Assembly (NCBI GenBank): GCA_035295125.1
Contig: DATGJP010000008.1
Location: forward strand, 1 to 64,000
Direction of reading: 5' to 3'
DNA from: JAICMB01 sp035295125
GTDB lineage: Bacteria > Acidobacteriota > Terriglobia > Bryobacterales > Bryobacteraceae
Length of the DNA: 64,000 nucleotides
In this document: piece after piece, positions 44,279 through 52,716 of the stretch
Layout of the letters: each line of letters begins with the position of its first letter
How positions within the stretch are numbered: position 1 is the first letter of the stretch
Position numbers and translations under genes: made by a program
Notes under the pieces: generated by a model
Told to the model about the DNA's origin: nothing
Database searches by the model: none
Seen by the model: the letters and a program-made list of their open reading frames with translations, nothing else

Positions 44279-44899
44279 TTGGGCGGTTACGACGCAATCC
44301 TGTTCGACTTCGACGGCGTTCTGGTCGACAGCGAGCCTTTACATTACCGTTGCTGGATCGAGATCCTGGCGCCCTGGGGATTCAGGATGGACTGGCCCAC
44401 CTATGCGGCAACGGCCATCGGAATTACGGATCGGCTCATGCTGTCGCGGTTTTGCGAGTATGCAAATCCGCCGGTGACGTTGGAGACTCTGATGGGCACT
44501 TATCCGCGAAAACGGGAACGCTTTCGTGAGTTGATGGCGCAGGAGCTTCCGTTCTTCGAGGGCTATGCGGAGTTCATCCGGTCCTTGGCGGCGTACAAGC
44601 TGGCGGTGGTCAGCTCCAGCGGCCGGGGGGAGATCGAACCGGCGCTGGTGCAGGCAGGCGTGCGAGATTCGTTCGCGGCATTGGTGTGCGGGGGCGACGT
44701 CAAAAATCACAAGCCGCATCCGGAGCCGTACCTGTTGGCGGCCGCTCAACTGGGCGCGCAGAAGCCGCTGGTGGTGGAGGATTCGGAGGCCGGCGAGGAG
44801 AGCGGACGCGCGGCCGGGTTCGATGTAATTCGGATTGCTTCGCCCAGCGAAGTACCAGCGGCGGTACGCAGCCGGCTCAACGGATCTCAAAACGCGTAA
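44279..44899 (+). CDS. HAD-superfamily phosphatase / beta-phosphoglucomutase-like
   Basis: A 206-residue HAD hydrolase starting at TTG 44279, 6 bases after the dnaB stop. Motif I is FDFDGVLVDSEPLH with nucleophile and acid/base Asp. Motif II is VVSSSGRGE, motif III Lys is in VKNHKPHPEPYLLAA, and motif IV is VVEDSEAGEESGRAAGF. The cap domain (about 18-85) is of the C1 type as in beta-phosphoglucomutase and phosphoglycolate phosphatase. The substrate is unknown. The last 23 bases overlap the 3' end of the convergent membrane-protein gene. Confidence 0.9.
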   Translation: MGGYDAILFDFDGVLVDSEPLHYRCWIEILAPWGFRMDWPTYAATAIGITDRLMLSRFCEYANPPVTLETLMGTYPRKRERFRELMAQELPFFEGYAEFIRSLAAYKLAVVSSSGRGEIEPALVQAGVRDSFAALVCGGDVKNHKPHPEPYLLAAAQLGAQKPLVVEDSEAGEESGRAAGFDVIRIASPSEVPAAVRSRLNGSQNA

Positions 44900-46736
44900 A
44901 CGGCATTCCGAGCTGACGCGGATCGCCAGACACCCGGAGGATACGGTCGGCTTCCACGGCGACTTCGATTTTGGGATTGCCAACCAGGCGCGCGGGGAGA
45001 TCGAACTGGAACGTGAATTCGGCGTCGGGTTGAGTGACCGATACCGGGTTGTACTTCTGGCCTTCCACGCTGATGCGGAGACCGACGGGTCCGGATTTAA
45101 GTGCCACAGCGGGGCAAAAACCGGTGATGTACAGTTTTTGATTCGGATTGCGGGGGCCCGACAGCAGGACGGTGGCGCGCTTCGGCATCCAGCGGAAGCC
45201 GTTCTCGATGGGGTACCAGGTGGGACCGAGTTGCGCGGCGGCCAAGGGATCGGCGAGATCGACGTCTGACGAGAGTCCAGAGGATGGGTGAGTGTCGAGC
45301 GAGCGCCGGTAGTCCGCGGTGATGTTGCGCACTGCGGGTAGGCTCACCTCCAGGACTGTCACGCGGTTGGCGTCCAGTTCGCGCCGTTCGTTAACCGGTT
45401 CGATGAAGTAATCGGAGACGTCGGTGTGGCGCGGGTCGGAACCAATCGCCGGCCGGTCTTCGGGCACCAGATAAACCTCGTTGAATCCGTAAAGACGGAA
45501 CGGGTGATGGACGAGGGCCGACCAGAATAGCTCGGGACTGACTCCTTTGAGGAGCAGAATCTTCTGGCGATCCGGGGCGTTTGGGGAGACACCCAGGATG
45601 AATCCACGGATTCGCTCACTGAGGTCGTGGGAGGCTCGGACGACTGTTAGGGTGGCCGGGAGGCTGAGGCTTGCATAGACCGCCAGGAGGGCTATCGCCA
45701 TCGTGCGGTACGCCAGATTTTCCTGCCAGGCCGATGCTATGGCCCAGGCACCCCAGATTGCCAGTCCGATCAGCGGGACGGTCAGGTAGTAGTCGTTCAT
45801 GTTGTCGCGAATGGGGAGCACGGGTGCGATTGTGATTAAGAACCAGGCCGGCATGAATGCCGCGATCCACTCACGCTTGCGAAGTTTGGCGATCAGAAAA
45901 GCGACGAGACCCAGAGTCAAGAGGATTAGGTGAGTTCGGGTGTGGGCGGAGAGGCCTAGTTTCCAGTAATGGTCGAGGGTTTGGAAGGCGGCAAGGTCGA
46001 GGTGGAATTTGTAGGGGCCGGATTTGGGTAGGGGAGCGACGGCGAGATGGAGGACGACGTAGAGAGCGGAGACGAGGTATAACGGCGCTATTTTGGTCAG
46101 AAAGGCGGACTGGCGAAACCGCCTGTCCCACCAAGCAGCATTCCCGGAATCCGAGTGTGGGCCAGCCCTGGTTAGTGCGACAACGGTCGCAAGTAGGGGA
46201 TACAAGACGTTTAACTCGAGGACTCCGAAGCCTAGGATGAAGGTGATCCATTGAGCGATTATGCGGTCGTTGAGCAGGAACCAGAGGCACAGCAGAAAGA
46301 TCAAGGATTCGAGGACCTCGTTATAGGCAGATGCCCAGGAGAGGCTGACGACCAGGGCCGGATTTAACGTCCAGAGAATTGCACTCAGAAGGCCCGCGAA
46401 CCGGGAGCCGGTCAGGCTTGTGACTACGAGCGTCATCAGCATTAGCGACGCGATGAACGTCAGGAAAGCGACCAGGTGGAAGGGAAGCGCGTGCAGCCCG
46501 AAGAGCGACGTCAGGGTAAGAAAGAATGCACGTTCGCTCAGGGTTCGGATGGTGCCTTCGGCTAACGGATGGAACAATGCCCAAGCCAGCGTTCGGTCGC
46601 CGCTGGCAACGAGGTCGTGCAGGCCGAGCCAGGCGAAGTCGTCCTTTTGAAACCAGGAGGTCAGGGCCGGCCAGTAGATCAGAAGCGCCAGCAGGGGCGC
46701 CGCCGACCAGTATGCGACAGAAATTGCGCGCCGCAT
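44877..46736 (-). CDS. GT-C-like polytopic membrane protein
   Basis: A 619-residue protein with about ten to twelve membrane helices in the first 400 residues (ISVAYWSAAPLLALLIYWPA, FHLVAFLTFIASLMLMTLVV, LLSAILWTLNPALVVSLSWA, LIFLLCLWFLL and others). An early DDFAWL motif after the first helix recalls the acidic loop of GT-C glycosyltransferases. The C-terminal ~200 residues are soluble and beta-rich, with FTFQFDLPARLVGNPKIEVA near the end. It probably transfers sugar from a lipid-linked donor. It is translationally coupled to the GT2 gene upstream (TAATG). A repeat-derived segment lies in frame at 46104-46140. Confidence 0.78.
   Translation of the reverse strand: MRRAISVAYWSAAPLLALLIYWPALTSWFQKDDFAWLGLHDLVASGDRTLAWALFHPLAEGTIRTLSERAFFLTLTSLFGLHALPFHLVAFLTFIASLMLMTLVVTSLTGSRFAGLLSAILWTLNPALVVSLSWASAYNEVLESLIFLLCLWFLLNDRIIAQWITFILGFGVLELNVLYPLLATVVALTRAGPHSDSGNAAWWDRRFRQSAFLTKIAPLYLVSALYVVLHLAVAPLPKSGPYKFHLDLAAFQTLDHYWKLGLSAHTRTHLILLTLGLVAFLIAKLRKREWIAAFMPAWFLITIAPVLPIRDNMNDYYLTVPLIGLAIWGAWAIASAWQENLAYRTMAIALLAVYASLSLPATLTVVRASHDLSERIRGFILGVSPNAPDRQKILLLKGVSPELFWSALVHHPFRLYGFNEVYLVPEDRPAIGSDPRHTDVSDYFIEPVNERRELDANRVTVLEVSLPAVRNITADYRRSLDTHPSSGLSSDVDLADPLAAAQLGPTWYPIENGFRWMPKRATVLLSGPRNPNQKLYITGFCPAVALKSGPVGLRISVEGQKYNPVSVTQPDAEFTFQFDLPARLVGNPKIEVAVEADRILRVSGDPRQLGMPFTRFEIR
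46104..46140. repeat. Dispersed repeat inside a coding sequence
   Basis: GGCGAAACCGCCTG followed by CCCACCAAGC matches, inverted, the GCTTGGTGGGCAGGCGGTTTCGCC module of the copy at 16412. A stem GGAC-T-GGCG / CGCC-T-GTCC with AAAC loop can form. It is read in frame by the GT-C-like gene as AAWWDRRFRQSAF. Confidence 0.65.
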
Positions 46737-47749
46737 TATTCCACGGGGTAGATGCGGCGAACGCCGTTGACGAAATAGGGGCAGTCGCGGAGGGGCAGGA
46801 AGCCCATGTTGACGCGGCTTCCGATGACGGTGAAGACCAGGACCAGGGCTATCAGGATGGCGAGCATCAGGACAATGCCCAGGCTGCCGGCGATGAAGAA
46901 TGTCGCGCCGCGGGTGAATTGGACCGCGAGGCCTGCGGAGGCGAGAACCACGCCCGAAACGAAAAGAAGCGCTATGGCTACCAGGAGGCGCGCTCCGACG
47001 ATGTCGCCGTAAACGAAGAATGCGCTCAGGCCGTGCAGCAGCAGTCCGATGAAGTTCATTTTTGAGCGGCCGCGGAGGCGCTTGCCCCGCGCGAGGGGGA
47101 TGGTTCGGAATTGGAGACGGGAACGGATGACGGCGGCAGCGTAGTGGTACCAGATTTCAGACGTGACGACCAGTTTCGAGAGGGTCTCGAAAGGCACGAT
47201 GCTGAAGTTTCCAACGCGTACCGAATCGCCTGTCAAGAGCCAGTGGATGCCGCGGTAGACGTGGTAGAGGAAGCGGAATAGCGGGCGCTCCAGCCGTTTG
47301 GCTCGGGCGGCGAAGATGATGGAGGCCCCGCTGTTTGCGTCGAATTCGCGGAGCAGGGCGGCGATGTCGGAGGGGCGGTCTTCGCCGTCGCCGTCCATCA
47401 CCACAACCGCACGGCAGGGCATGTTTTCATAGACGAAGACGAGGCCGACGGCAATAGCGCGTTGATGTCCCAGGTTGCGGCGGAGGGCGAGGATTTTGAC
47501 ATCGGAGATGTTTTGGAAGTTGCGGGCGAAGCCTTCGGGGATGGGGGTGGAGGAGCCGTCGTCTATCAGGAGGATTTGGGCGGCCTGGTGCGAGGCTAGG
47601 GCCTGGTCGAGATCGTTGAGGAGGAGTTGGGCGGCCTGGTGCGAGGCCAGGGCCTGGTCGAGATCGTTGAGGAGGAGTTGGGCGGATTCCCAGTCGTTAA
47701 AGATCGGGATAAGGATTACAAGACGCTCATCCGGCGCGCTGATGCCCAT
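46736..47749 (-). CDS. GT2-family glycosyltransferase, polyprenyl-phosphate sugar type, with internal duplication
   Basis: About 337 residues; the ATG at 47749 is preceded directly by an alternative GTG. GT-A fold: VILIPIFNDW, ILLIDDGSSTPIPEGF, LRRNLGHQRAIAVGL and the DXD-like VVMDGDGEDRPSDI. Two C-terminal membrane helices (LVAIALLFVSGVVLASAGLAV and GIVLMLAILIALVLVFTVIG) give the layout of polyprenyl-phosphate sugar synthases. It likely makes a lipid-linked sugar for the coupled GT-C-like protein. The N-terminal half contains a perfect 17-residue tandem duplication (QLLLNDLDQALASHQAA twice) between the first strand and the second. Confidence 0.88.
   Translation of the reverse strand: MGISAPDERLVILIPIFNDWESAQLLLNDLDQALASHQAAQLLLNDLDQALASHQAAQILLIDDGSSTPIPEGFARNFQNISDVKILALRRNLGHQRAIAVGLVFVYENMPCRAVVVMDGDGEDRPSDIAALLREFDANSGASIIFAARAKRLERPLFRFLYHVYRGIHWLLTGDSVRVGNFSIVPFETLSKLVVTSEIWYHYAAAVIRSRLQFRTIPLARGKRLRGRSKMNFIGLLLHGLSAFFVYGDIVGARLLVAIALLFVSGVVLASAGLAVQFTRGATFFIAGSLGIVLMLAILIALVLVFTVIGSRVNMGFLPLRDCPYFVNGVRRIYPVE
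47581..47682. repeat. 51-bp tandem duplication in the GT2 gene
   Basis: Two consecutive 51-bp units (47581-47631 and 47632-47682) differ at a single base that is silent (CTA/CTG Leu). They encode 17 residues twice. Near identity indicates a recent duplication. Confidence 0.95.
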
Positions 47750-47755
47750 CACGGG

Positions 47756-48151
47756 TCAAGCCGAGGGTGGTTGCTTGCGCACGAGATCGTCTACGACCGA
47801 AATTAGGGCATTCAAACGACCGTCGGTCTCTTCCTGGGCCCGCTCCAATCGCTCGATCGACTGCTCAAGACGAAACATCTGCTCATCCATCCGACCCACC
47901 GCCGTAGCCAGTGTGCCGATCGATTCTGCGTTCTTCTCACAGACGTCCTCCAAATACATTCCCCGGCCGATAATTTGATTCACAGATCGTGCGATATCAG
48001 CCACGGCGCCCAGAGTCTCGGTGACGGCCAGTTCCATCTTCTCCAAGGCGCGATCGTGTCTCTCGGAGGTATTCGACAGCCGGGCTTGAGAAAACAGCAG
48101 TTGTTCGAGAATCTTCCTGTTCCGCTCGTCCAGGTCTTCGCCGTTGCCCAT
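47756..48151 (-). CDS. Small coiled-coil protein of unknown function
   Basis: A 131-residue protein without signal peptide or membrane helix. Nearly its whole length is predicted helical with heptads (NRKILEQLLFSQARLSNTSE, LEDVCEKNAESIGTLATAVG, MDEQMFRLEQSIERLERAQE). The centre has VTETLGAVADIARSVNQII. It lies 6 bases upstream of the GT2 gene on the same strand and is probably cotranscribed with both glycosyltransferase genes. It may be a scaffold; nothing in the sequence shows more. Confidence 0.72.
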   Translation of the reverse strand: MGNGEDLDERNRKILEQLLFSQARLSNTSERHDRALEKMELAVTETLGAVADIARSVNQIIGRGMYLEDVCEKNAESIGTLATAVGRMDEQMFRLEQSIERLERAQEETDGRLNALISVVDDLVRKQPPSA

Positions 48152-48208
48152 GTGCCTCCATGATATCCCAGGGTTCCGCTTTGCTAGACTCGCGGCAGGG
48201 AGGGCTGA

Positions 48209-48670
48209 ATGCTATTGGTTATGGCCCTGAAACTTGTTATTTCCGCATTTCCCGAGGGTGGGGAAATTCCTCAAAAGTATACCTGCGAAGGCCAGAATAC
48301 CTCGCCCGGAATTGAATGGAGCGGCGTTCCTGAAAAGGCGAGGAGTTTCGCCTTGATTGTCGACGATCCGGATGCTCCGAGCGGCACGTTTACCCATTGG
48401 GTGCTCTTTGATGTCGCCGCGGCGACGCATGCGCTCGAGGAGGGGTACCGCGGCGGCGTGGCGGGCACGAACGACTTCGGAAAGCGCGGCTATGGCGGGC
48501 CTTGTCCACCGAGAGGGCGCGGGCCGCATCGTTATTTCTTTAAGTTGTTTGCGCTGGATGTGCCGACGCTCGATATTCATGCGGGAGCGAAACGGGCCGA
48601 GGTGGACCGAGCTTTGCAGGGGCACACAATCGAAGAAACGCAATATATGGGACGTTTTGAACGGAAGTAG
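48209..48670 (+). CDS. YbhB/YbcL-family (PEBP-like) protein
   Basis: A 153-residue phosphatidylethanolamine-binding-protein fold. It has IPQKYTCEGQNTSPGIEWSG, the ligand-pocket block IVDDPDAPSGTFTHWVLFDV and the second block YGGPCPPRGRGPHRYFFKLFA. It ends AEVDRALQGHTIEETQYMG. The start at 48209 has AGGGAGGG a few bases upstream; an ATG four codons in is possible. Bacterial members are small cytoplasmic proteins of unclear role, related to Raf kinase inhibitor proteins. Confidence 0.92.
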   Translation: MLLVMALKLVISAFPEGGEIPQKYTCEGQNTSPGIEWSGVPEKARSFALIVDDPDAPSGTFTHWVLFDVAAATHALEEGYRGGVAGTNDFGKRGYGGPCPPRGRGPHRYFFKLFALDVPTLDIHAGAKRAEVDRALQGHTIEETQYMGRFERK

Positions 48671-48692
48671 GCTCGCGCTACACTCGTTCTTA

Positions 48693-50432
48693 ATGAAATC
48701 CCTAGCTGTGTTGGATTTGCATGCGAAACGGAATTGCGCCGATTACCAATCGTCGCGCAGGCTGGCAGCTTGCATCACCTGGCTGCTCGTCCTTGCTCTC
48801 GCGAGCGGAAACCTTTACGCGCGGCAGCCGGTTTATGCCCGGCACGCGATGGTGGTGGCTCAGGAGCCGCATGCAACCGATGTCGGTGTTGCCGTGCTGA
48901 AGGCGGGTGGGAATGCCATCGACGCCGCGGTGGCGGTGGGATTTGCCCTCGCGGTCACACATCCGACGGCAGGAAACATCGGCGGCGGTGGATTCATGAT
49001 CGTCCGGCTGGCGAATGGGCACACGGCGTTTCTCGATTTCCGGGAAGCGGCGCCGGGGCATGCTTCGCACGACATGTACTTGGACGCGAAGGGCAACGCT
49101 ACTCGCGACAGTATTGCCGGGTGGCGCGCGCCTGGGGTTCCGGGCACGGTACGCGGGCTGGAGTACGCGCATAAGAAATTCGGGCATAAGAGCTGGTCGG
49201 AGTTAGTCGATCCGGCGATTAAGCTGGCGACGGAAGGTTTCCCGGTTCCGTACACGATGGCGGAATCGCTGAAGCCCGGCAGTCAATCGACGAAGCTCTT
49301 ATCGGAGTTTGCCGACAGCAAGCGGATCTTTCTGGGGCATGCTTTTGGCGACAAGCTCATTCAGGCGGAATTGGCCGCTACACTGACTCGCATACGCAAC
49401 GAGGGATCGCACGATTTCTACGAAGGTGAGACGGCGCACCGGCTCGCGACCGCGATGAAAGAAAACGGCGGCTTAATCACGCTGGACGACCTGAAGAATT
49501 ACAAGGTCGCGGAACGGGAGCCGCTGACCGGCAAGTACCGCGGCTACGAGATCATCACGTCGCCGCCTCCGAGCTCCGGCGGCATCGGTCTGTTGCAGAT
49601 GCTGGCGATGCTGGAACCGACCACATACGAAAAGAGCGGGGCGGGATCGGCGGCCGAGATTCACTATGTCGCCGAGGTTGAGCGCCGGTTTTACGCCGAC
49701 CGCAGCGAATACCTGGGCGATCCGGATTTCTTCAAGAATCCCATCAAGAAGCTGCTGGAGCCGGCTTATGTGACCAGCCGCCGGGCGTCCATTGACCTGA
49801 ACCATGCGTCGACGAGCGATCAAATCCGGCCAGGGAATATTGGTCCGCACGAGAGCACAGAGACGACGCACTACAGTGTAGTGGATTCGGACGGGAACGC
49901 GGTTGCGGTCACTTATACGCTGAACGGCGGTTATGGAAGCGGCGTTACCGCGCCCGGGCTGGGATTCCTTTTGAACAACGAAATGGACGATTTTGCGGCC
50001 AAACCGGGATCGCCGAACATGTTCGGACTAGTGCAGGGCGAAGCGAACGCTATTCAGCCGGGCAAGCGACCGCTGTCGTCGATGACACCGACAATCGTTC
50101 TGCACGATGGCAAGCTGTTCATGACGATCGGCGCTCCGGGCGGTTCGCGGATTATCAACGGCGTACTGGAGGTATTCCAGAACGTGGTCGATTTCCACAT
50201 GAATCCGCAGGATGCCGACGACTGGCCACGGTTCCATCACCAATGGCAGCCGGATAAGTTATATGTCGAGCCGGGCGTCTCTCCGGACACGATCGCGCTT
50301 CTGAAATCGATGGGGCACAATGTGGAGGTCACGAACGGCGGTGTTGCGCGCGTGGAGGTGATCGTGGCGAAAGACGGCATGCTGGAGGGGGCTACGGACG
50401 GCCGCGGTTCCGCGAAAGCGGCTGGGTACTGA
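48693..50432 (+). CDS. ggt: Gamma-glutamyltransferase
   Basis: A 579-residue periplasmic Ntn-hydrolase that splits and transfers gamma-glutamyl groups from glutathione. ATG 48693 was chosen; the longer open frame runs through the PEBP gene. The leader (about 1-45) has a hydrophobic core WLLVLALASGNLYA. Conserved parts are VAVLKAGGNAIDAAVAVGFA, GNIGGGGFMIV, PPSSGGIGLLQML, the autoprocessing site with nucleophile T391 in ESTETTHYSVVD, and GKRPLSSMTPTIV. Large and small subunits form on cleavage before T391. Leader residues about 15-32 are encoded by a dispersed repeat. The stop overlaps the next ATG (TGATG). Confidence 0.94.
   Translation: MKSLAVLDLHAKRNCADYQSSRRLAACITWLLVLALASGNLYARQPVYARHAMVVAQEPHATDVGVAVLKAGGNAIDAAVAVGFALAVTHPTAGNIGGGGFMIVRLANGHTAFLDFREAAPGHASHDMYLDAKGNATRDSIAGWRAPGVPGTVRGLEYAHKKFGHKSWSELVDPAIKLATEGFPVPYTMAESLKPGSQSTKLLSEFADSKRIFLGHAFGDKLIQAELAATLTRIRNEGSHDFYEGETAHRLATAMKENGGLITLDDLKNYKVAEREPLTGKYRGYEIITSPPPSSGGIGLLQMLAMLEPTTYEKSGAGSAAEIHYVAEVERRFYADRSEYLGDPDFFKNPIKKLLEPAYVTSRRASIDLNHASTSDQIRPGNIGPHESTETTHYSVVDSDGNAVAVTYTLNGGYGSGVTAPGLGFLLNNEMDDFAAKPGSPNMFGLVQGEANAIQPGKRPLSSMTPTIVLHDGKLFMTIGAPGGSRIINGVLEVFQNVVDFHMNPQDADDWPRFHHQWQPDKLYVEPGVSPDTIALLKSMGHNVEVTNGGVARVEVIVAKDGMLEGATDGRGSAKAAGY
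48737..48784. repeat. Dispersed repeat within the ggt leader region
   Basis: GCGCCGATT, AATCGTCGCGCAGGCTG and CAGCTTGC are shared in the same order with the intergenic copy at 52609-52650. Here the copy is transcribed and translated as part of the gamma-glutamyltransferase signal region. Confidence 0.7.
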
Positions 50433-51259
50433 TGCAACATATCTTATCGACGCATCTGTTCGCCAATCATCGGTTGACCACGGTTTGGTTGGAACGAATC
50501 TGGAATGCAGGCATTCCCGCTGTTGAGATTTTCTGCGCCAAGCAGCATATCGATTACCGGAATCGGGCGCAGGTTGCGGAATTGGGGCACTGGTTTCGAG
50601 ATGCGGAGCTGAAGCTGCACTCCGTTCATGCTCCGATGTACACGGACGATGTCTGGGGGCGTTCCGGGCCTCACTCGGTGATCACGATCACGGAGACTTC
50701 GAAGCCGAAGCGGCTTGCCATGGTGGACGAGATCAAGAGGGCGCTGGAGATCGCTGAGACGGTGCCGTTCCGCTACCTGATTCAACACGTCGGGGTCGCG
50801 GGCGAGGAGTACAGTGACCATAAGGTTGAGGCGGCATTTGCAGCGCTGGAGGAAATCAGTTTGTTTGCGCGGCAACGCGGCGTGGACGTGCTGCTGGAGA
50901 ATACGCCGAACGCGCTGTCCAGCGCCGAGCGGCTGATGCACTTCCTCGAAATTACGCATTTGAATCTGAATTTCTGCTTCGACATCGGCCATGCGCACAT
51001 GGGCGAAGGCATCTCGACCGCGTATGGAATCATGAAGAACCGCATCCGGTCTACGCACCTGCATGACAATGACGGAAAATCGGATCAGCACCTGTTTCCG
51101 ATTGTGGGCACCGGGACGATCGACTGGAAGAAGGCGATGGAGTGCTTGCGTTCCGAGCCGAAGCAGTATCCGCTGCTGCTGGAGTTGAAGGACACTCCTG
51201 ACTTTCCTCACGCAATCGAGACTGTTAAGGAAATTTTCGAAAAATTAGAGACCGTCTGA
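50432..51259 (+). CDS. TIM-barrel sugar isomerase/endonuclease-IV-like protein
   Basis: A 275-residue AP-endonuclease-2-like barrel without signal peptide. Metal-ligand positions are visible: GIPAVEIFCAKQHID (Glu), HSVHAPMYTD (His), YLIQHVGV (His), VDVLLENTPN (Glu), FCFDIGHAHMG (Asp, His), STHLHDNDGKSDQHLFP (His, Asp) and LLLELKD (Glu). This pattern fits sugar phosphate isomerases/epimerases more than AP endonucleases. It is coupled to ggt by a one-base overlap and directly abuts asnS. Confidence 0.87.
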   Translation: MQHILSTHLFANHRLTTVWLERIWNAGIPAVEIFCAKQHIDYRNRAQVAELGHWFRDAELKLHSVHAPMYTDDVWGRSGPHSVITITETSKPKRLAMVDEIKRALEIAETVPFRYLIQHVGVAGEEYSDHKVEAAFAALEEISLFARQRGVDVLLENTPNALSSAERLMHFLEITHLNLNFCFDIGHAHMGEGISTAYGIMKNRIRSTHLHDNDGKSDQHLFPIVGTGTIDWKKAMECLRSEPKQYPLLLELKDTPDFPHAIETVKEIFEKLETV

Positions 51260-52570
51260 ATGGAAAATCCGCGCATCACAATCGCCGAGGCCGGCAAACA
51301 CGTCGGGGAAACGGTTCGTATTCCCGGATGGCTGTACAATCTGCGCAAATCTGGCAAGATTGTTTTCCCGCTGCTGCGCGACGGCACGGGGATCATGCAA
51401 TGCGTCGCTGTAAAGAACAATGTCGAGGAGCAGGTTTTTGAGGCGCTAAAGGGCCTGACCCAGGAATCGTCGTTGACGGTGACGGGGAGCATTCGGGCCG
51501 AGCAGCGGGCGCCCGGCGGGTACGAGATGGACGTTCAGACCGCCGAGATTCACCAGCGGGTGCCGGAGTCGGACCCGTACCCCATTACGCCGAAGGATCA
51601 CGGTATCGATTTCCTGATGGATCATCGGCATCTATGGCTTCGCAGCAAACGGCAGCATGCGATTATTCGCATCCGGCACGAGATTGTGAAAGCGATTCGG
51701 GATTATTTCGATTCGAACGGGTTCGTTCTGGTCGATACTCCGATTTTCACGCCGGCTGCTTGCGAGGGGACGACCACGCTGTTCGAGGTGCAGTATTTCG
51801 AGGATGAGAAGGTCTACCTGACGCAGTCGGGTCAGCTCTACAACGAAGCCGACGCGATGGCGTTCGGGAAGGTGTACTGCTTCGGTCCGACTTTCCGGGC
51901 GGAAAAGTCGAAGACGCGGCGGCATCTGACGGAGTTCTGGATGGTGGAACCCGAGATGGCTTACGCCACTCTCGAGGACGTCAAGCAACTGGCCGAAGGA
52001 CTGATCGTGTCCGTAACGGGCCGCGTTCTGGAGAACCGGCGCGAAGATTTGAAGGTTCTGGAGCGCGATATCAGCAAGCTGGAAGCGATCCAGGCGCCTT
52101 TTCCACGGATCAGCTACGACGATGCGGTGAAGGTGCTGCAGAAGAAGGGTAGCGAGATCCAGTGGGGCGGCGATTTTGGCGGCGCCGATGAGACTTTGAT
52201 TGCCGAGGATTATGACCGGCCGTTGATGGTGGACCGTTATCCGACGCAGGTGAAAGCTTTCTATTTTCAGCCGGACGCGGATCGGCCGGAGCTGGCGTTG
52301 GGAGTCGACGTGATCGCTCCGGAGGGTTATGGCGAGATCATCGGGGGCGGGCAGCGTATTCATGATTTGGATTTGCTGCTGAAGAGGCTGGAAGAGCATC
52401 ATTTGCCTCGCGAGGCGTTCAACTGGTATCTCGATTTGCGGAAGTTTGGCAGCGTTCCGCACGGCGGCTTTGGCATGGGGGTCGAGCGGTTTACGGCGTG
52501 GATGTGCGGAACGGAGCATATTCGTGAGACGATTCCGTATCCTCGAATGCTGTATCGGACGCGGCCATAG
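51260..52570 (+). CDS. asnS: Asparaginyl-tRNA synthetase
   Basis: A 436-residue class IIb aminoacyl-tRNA synthetase. OB-fold anticodon-binding N-terminus (VRIPGWLYNLRKSGKIVFPL). Class II motif 2 is FGPTFRAEKSKTRRHLTEFW and motif 3 is GFGMGVERFTAWMCG. The AsnRS-type WMVEPEMAY, with asparaginyl rather than aspartyl pocket features, supports asnS. It charges tRNA-Asn directly. It begins immediately after the isomerase stop. Confidence 0.92.
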   Translation: MENPRITIAEAGKHVGETVRIPGWLYNLRKSGKIVFPLLRDGTGIMQCVAVKNNVEEQVFEALKGLTQESSLTVTGSIRAEQRAPGGYEMDVQTAEIHQRVPESDPYPITPKDHGIDFLMDHRHLWLRSKRQHAIIRIRHEIVKAIRDYFDSNGFVLVDTPIFTPAACEGTTTLFEVQYFEDEKVYLTQSGQLYNEADAMAFGKVYCFGPTFRAEKSKTRRHLTEFWMVEPEMAYATLEDVKQLAEGLIVSVTGRVLENRREDLKVLERDISKLEAIQAPFPRISYDDAVKVLQKKGSEIQWGGDFGGADETLIAEDYDRPLMVDRYPTQVKAFYFQPDADRPELALGVDVIAPEGYGEIIGGGQRIHDLDLLLKRLEEHHLPREAFNWYLDLRKFGSVPHGGFGMGVERFTAWMCGTEHIRETIPYPRMLYRTRP

Positions 52571-52608
52571 TGGGATGGAGCTTCGGATGGATACAGTGAT
52601 CAGGTTTG

Positions 52609-52716
52609 GCGCCGATTGGCAATCGTCGCGCAGGCTGACAGCCTGCGCCACATGGTTTTCATCCACCTTCGTGGATCGCGGGTTTATGGGAACAGGCTTG
52701 CTCCACACTTCCACAT
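52609..52716. repeat. Composite dispersed repeat upstream of arginase
   Basis: Modules in order: GCGCCGATTGGCAATCG; a 9-bp stem GCGCAGGCT, loop GAC, AGCCTGCGC; CATCCACCTTCGTGGAT; and GCTCCACACTTCCACAT at the end. The last is the inverse of the TGTGGAAGGGTGGAGC start seen at 6571 and 16354. The final CAT-G overlaps the arginase start codon. Confidence 0.7.

Noticed and set aside
48357..48692. Upstream extension of the gamma-glutamyltransferase frame
   Set aside because: Runs through the PEBP gene in another frame and has no similarity; ATG 48693 is the sensible start.
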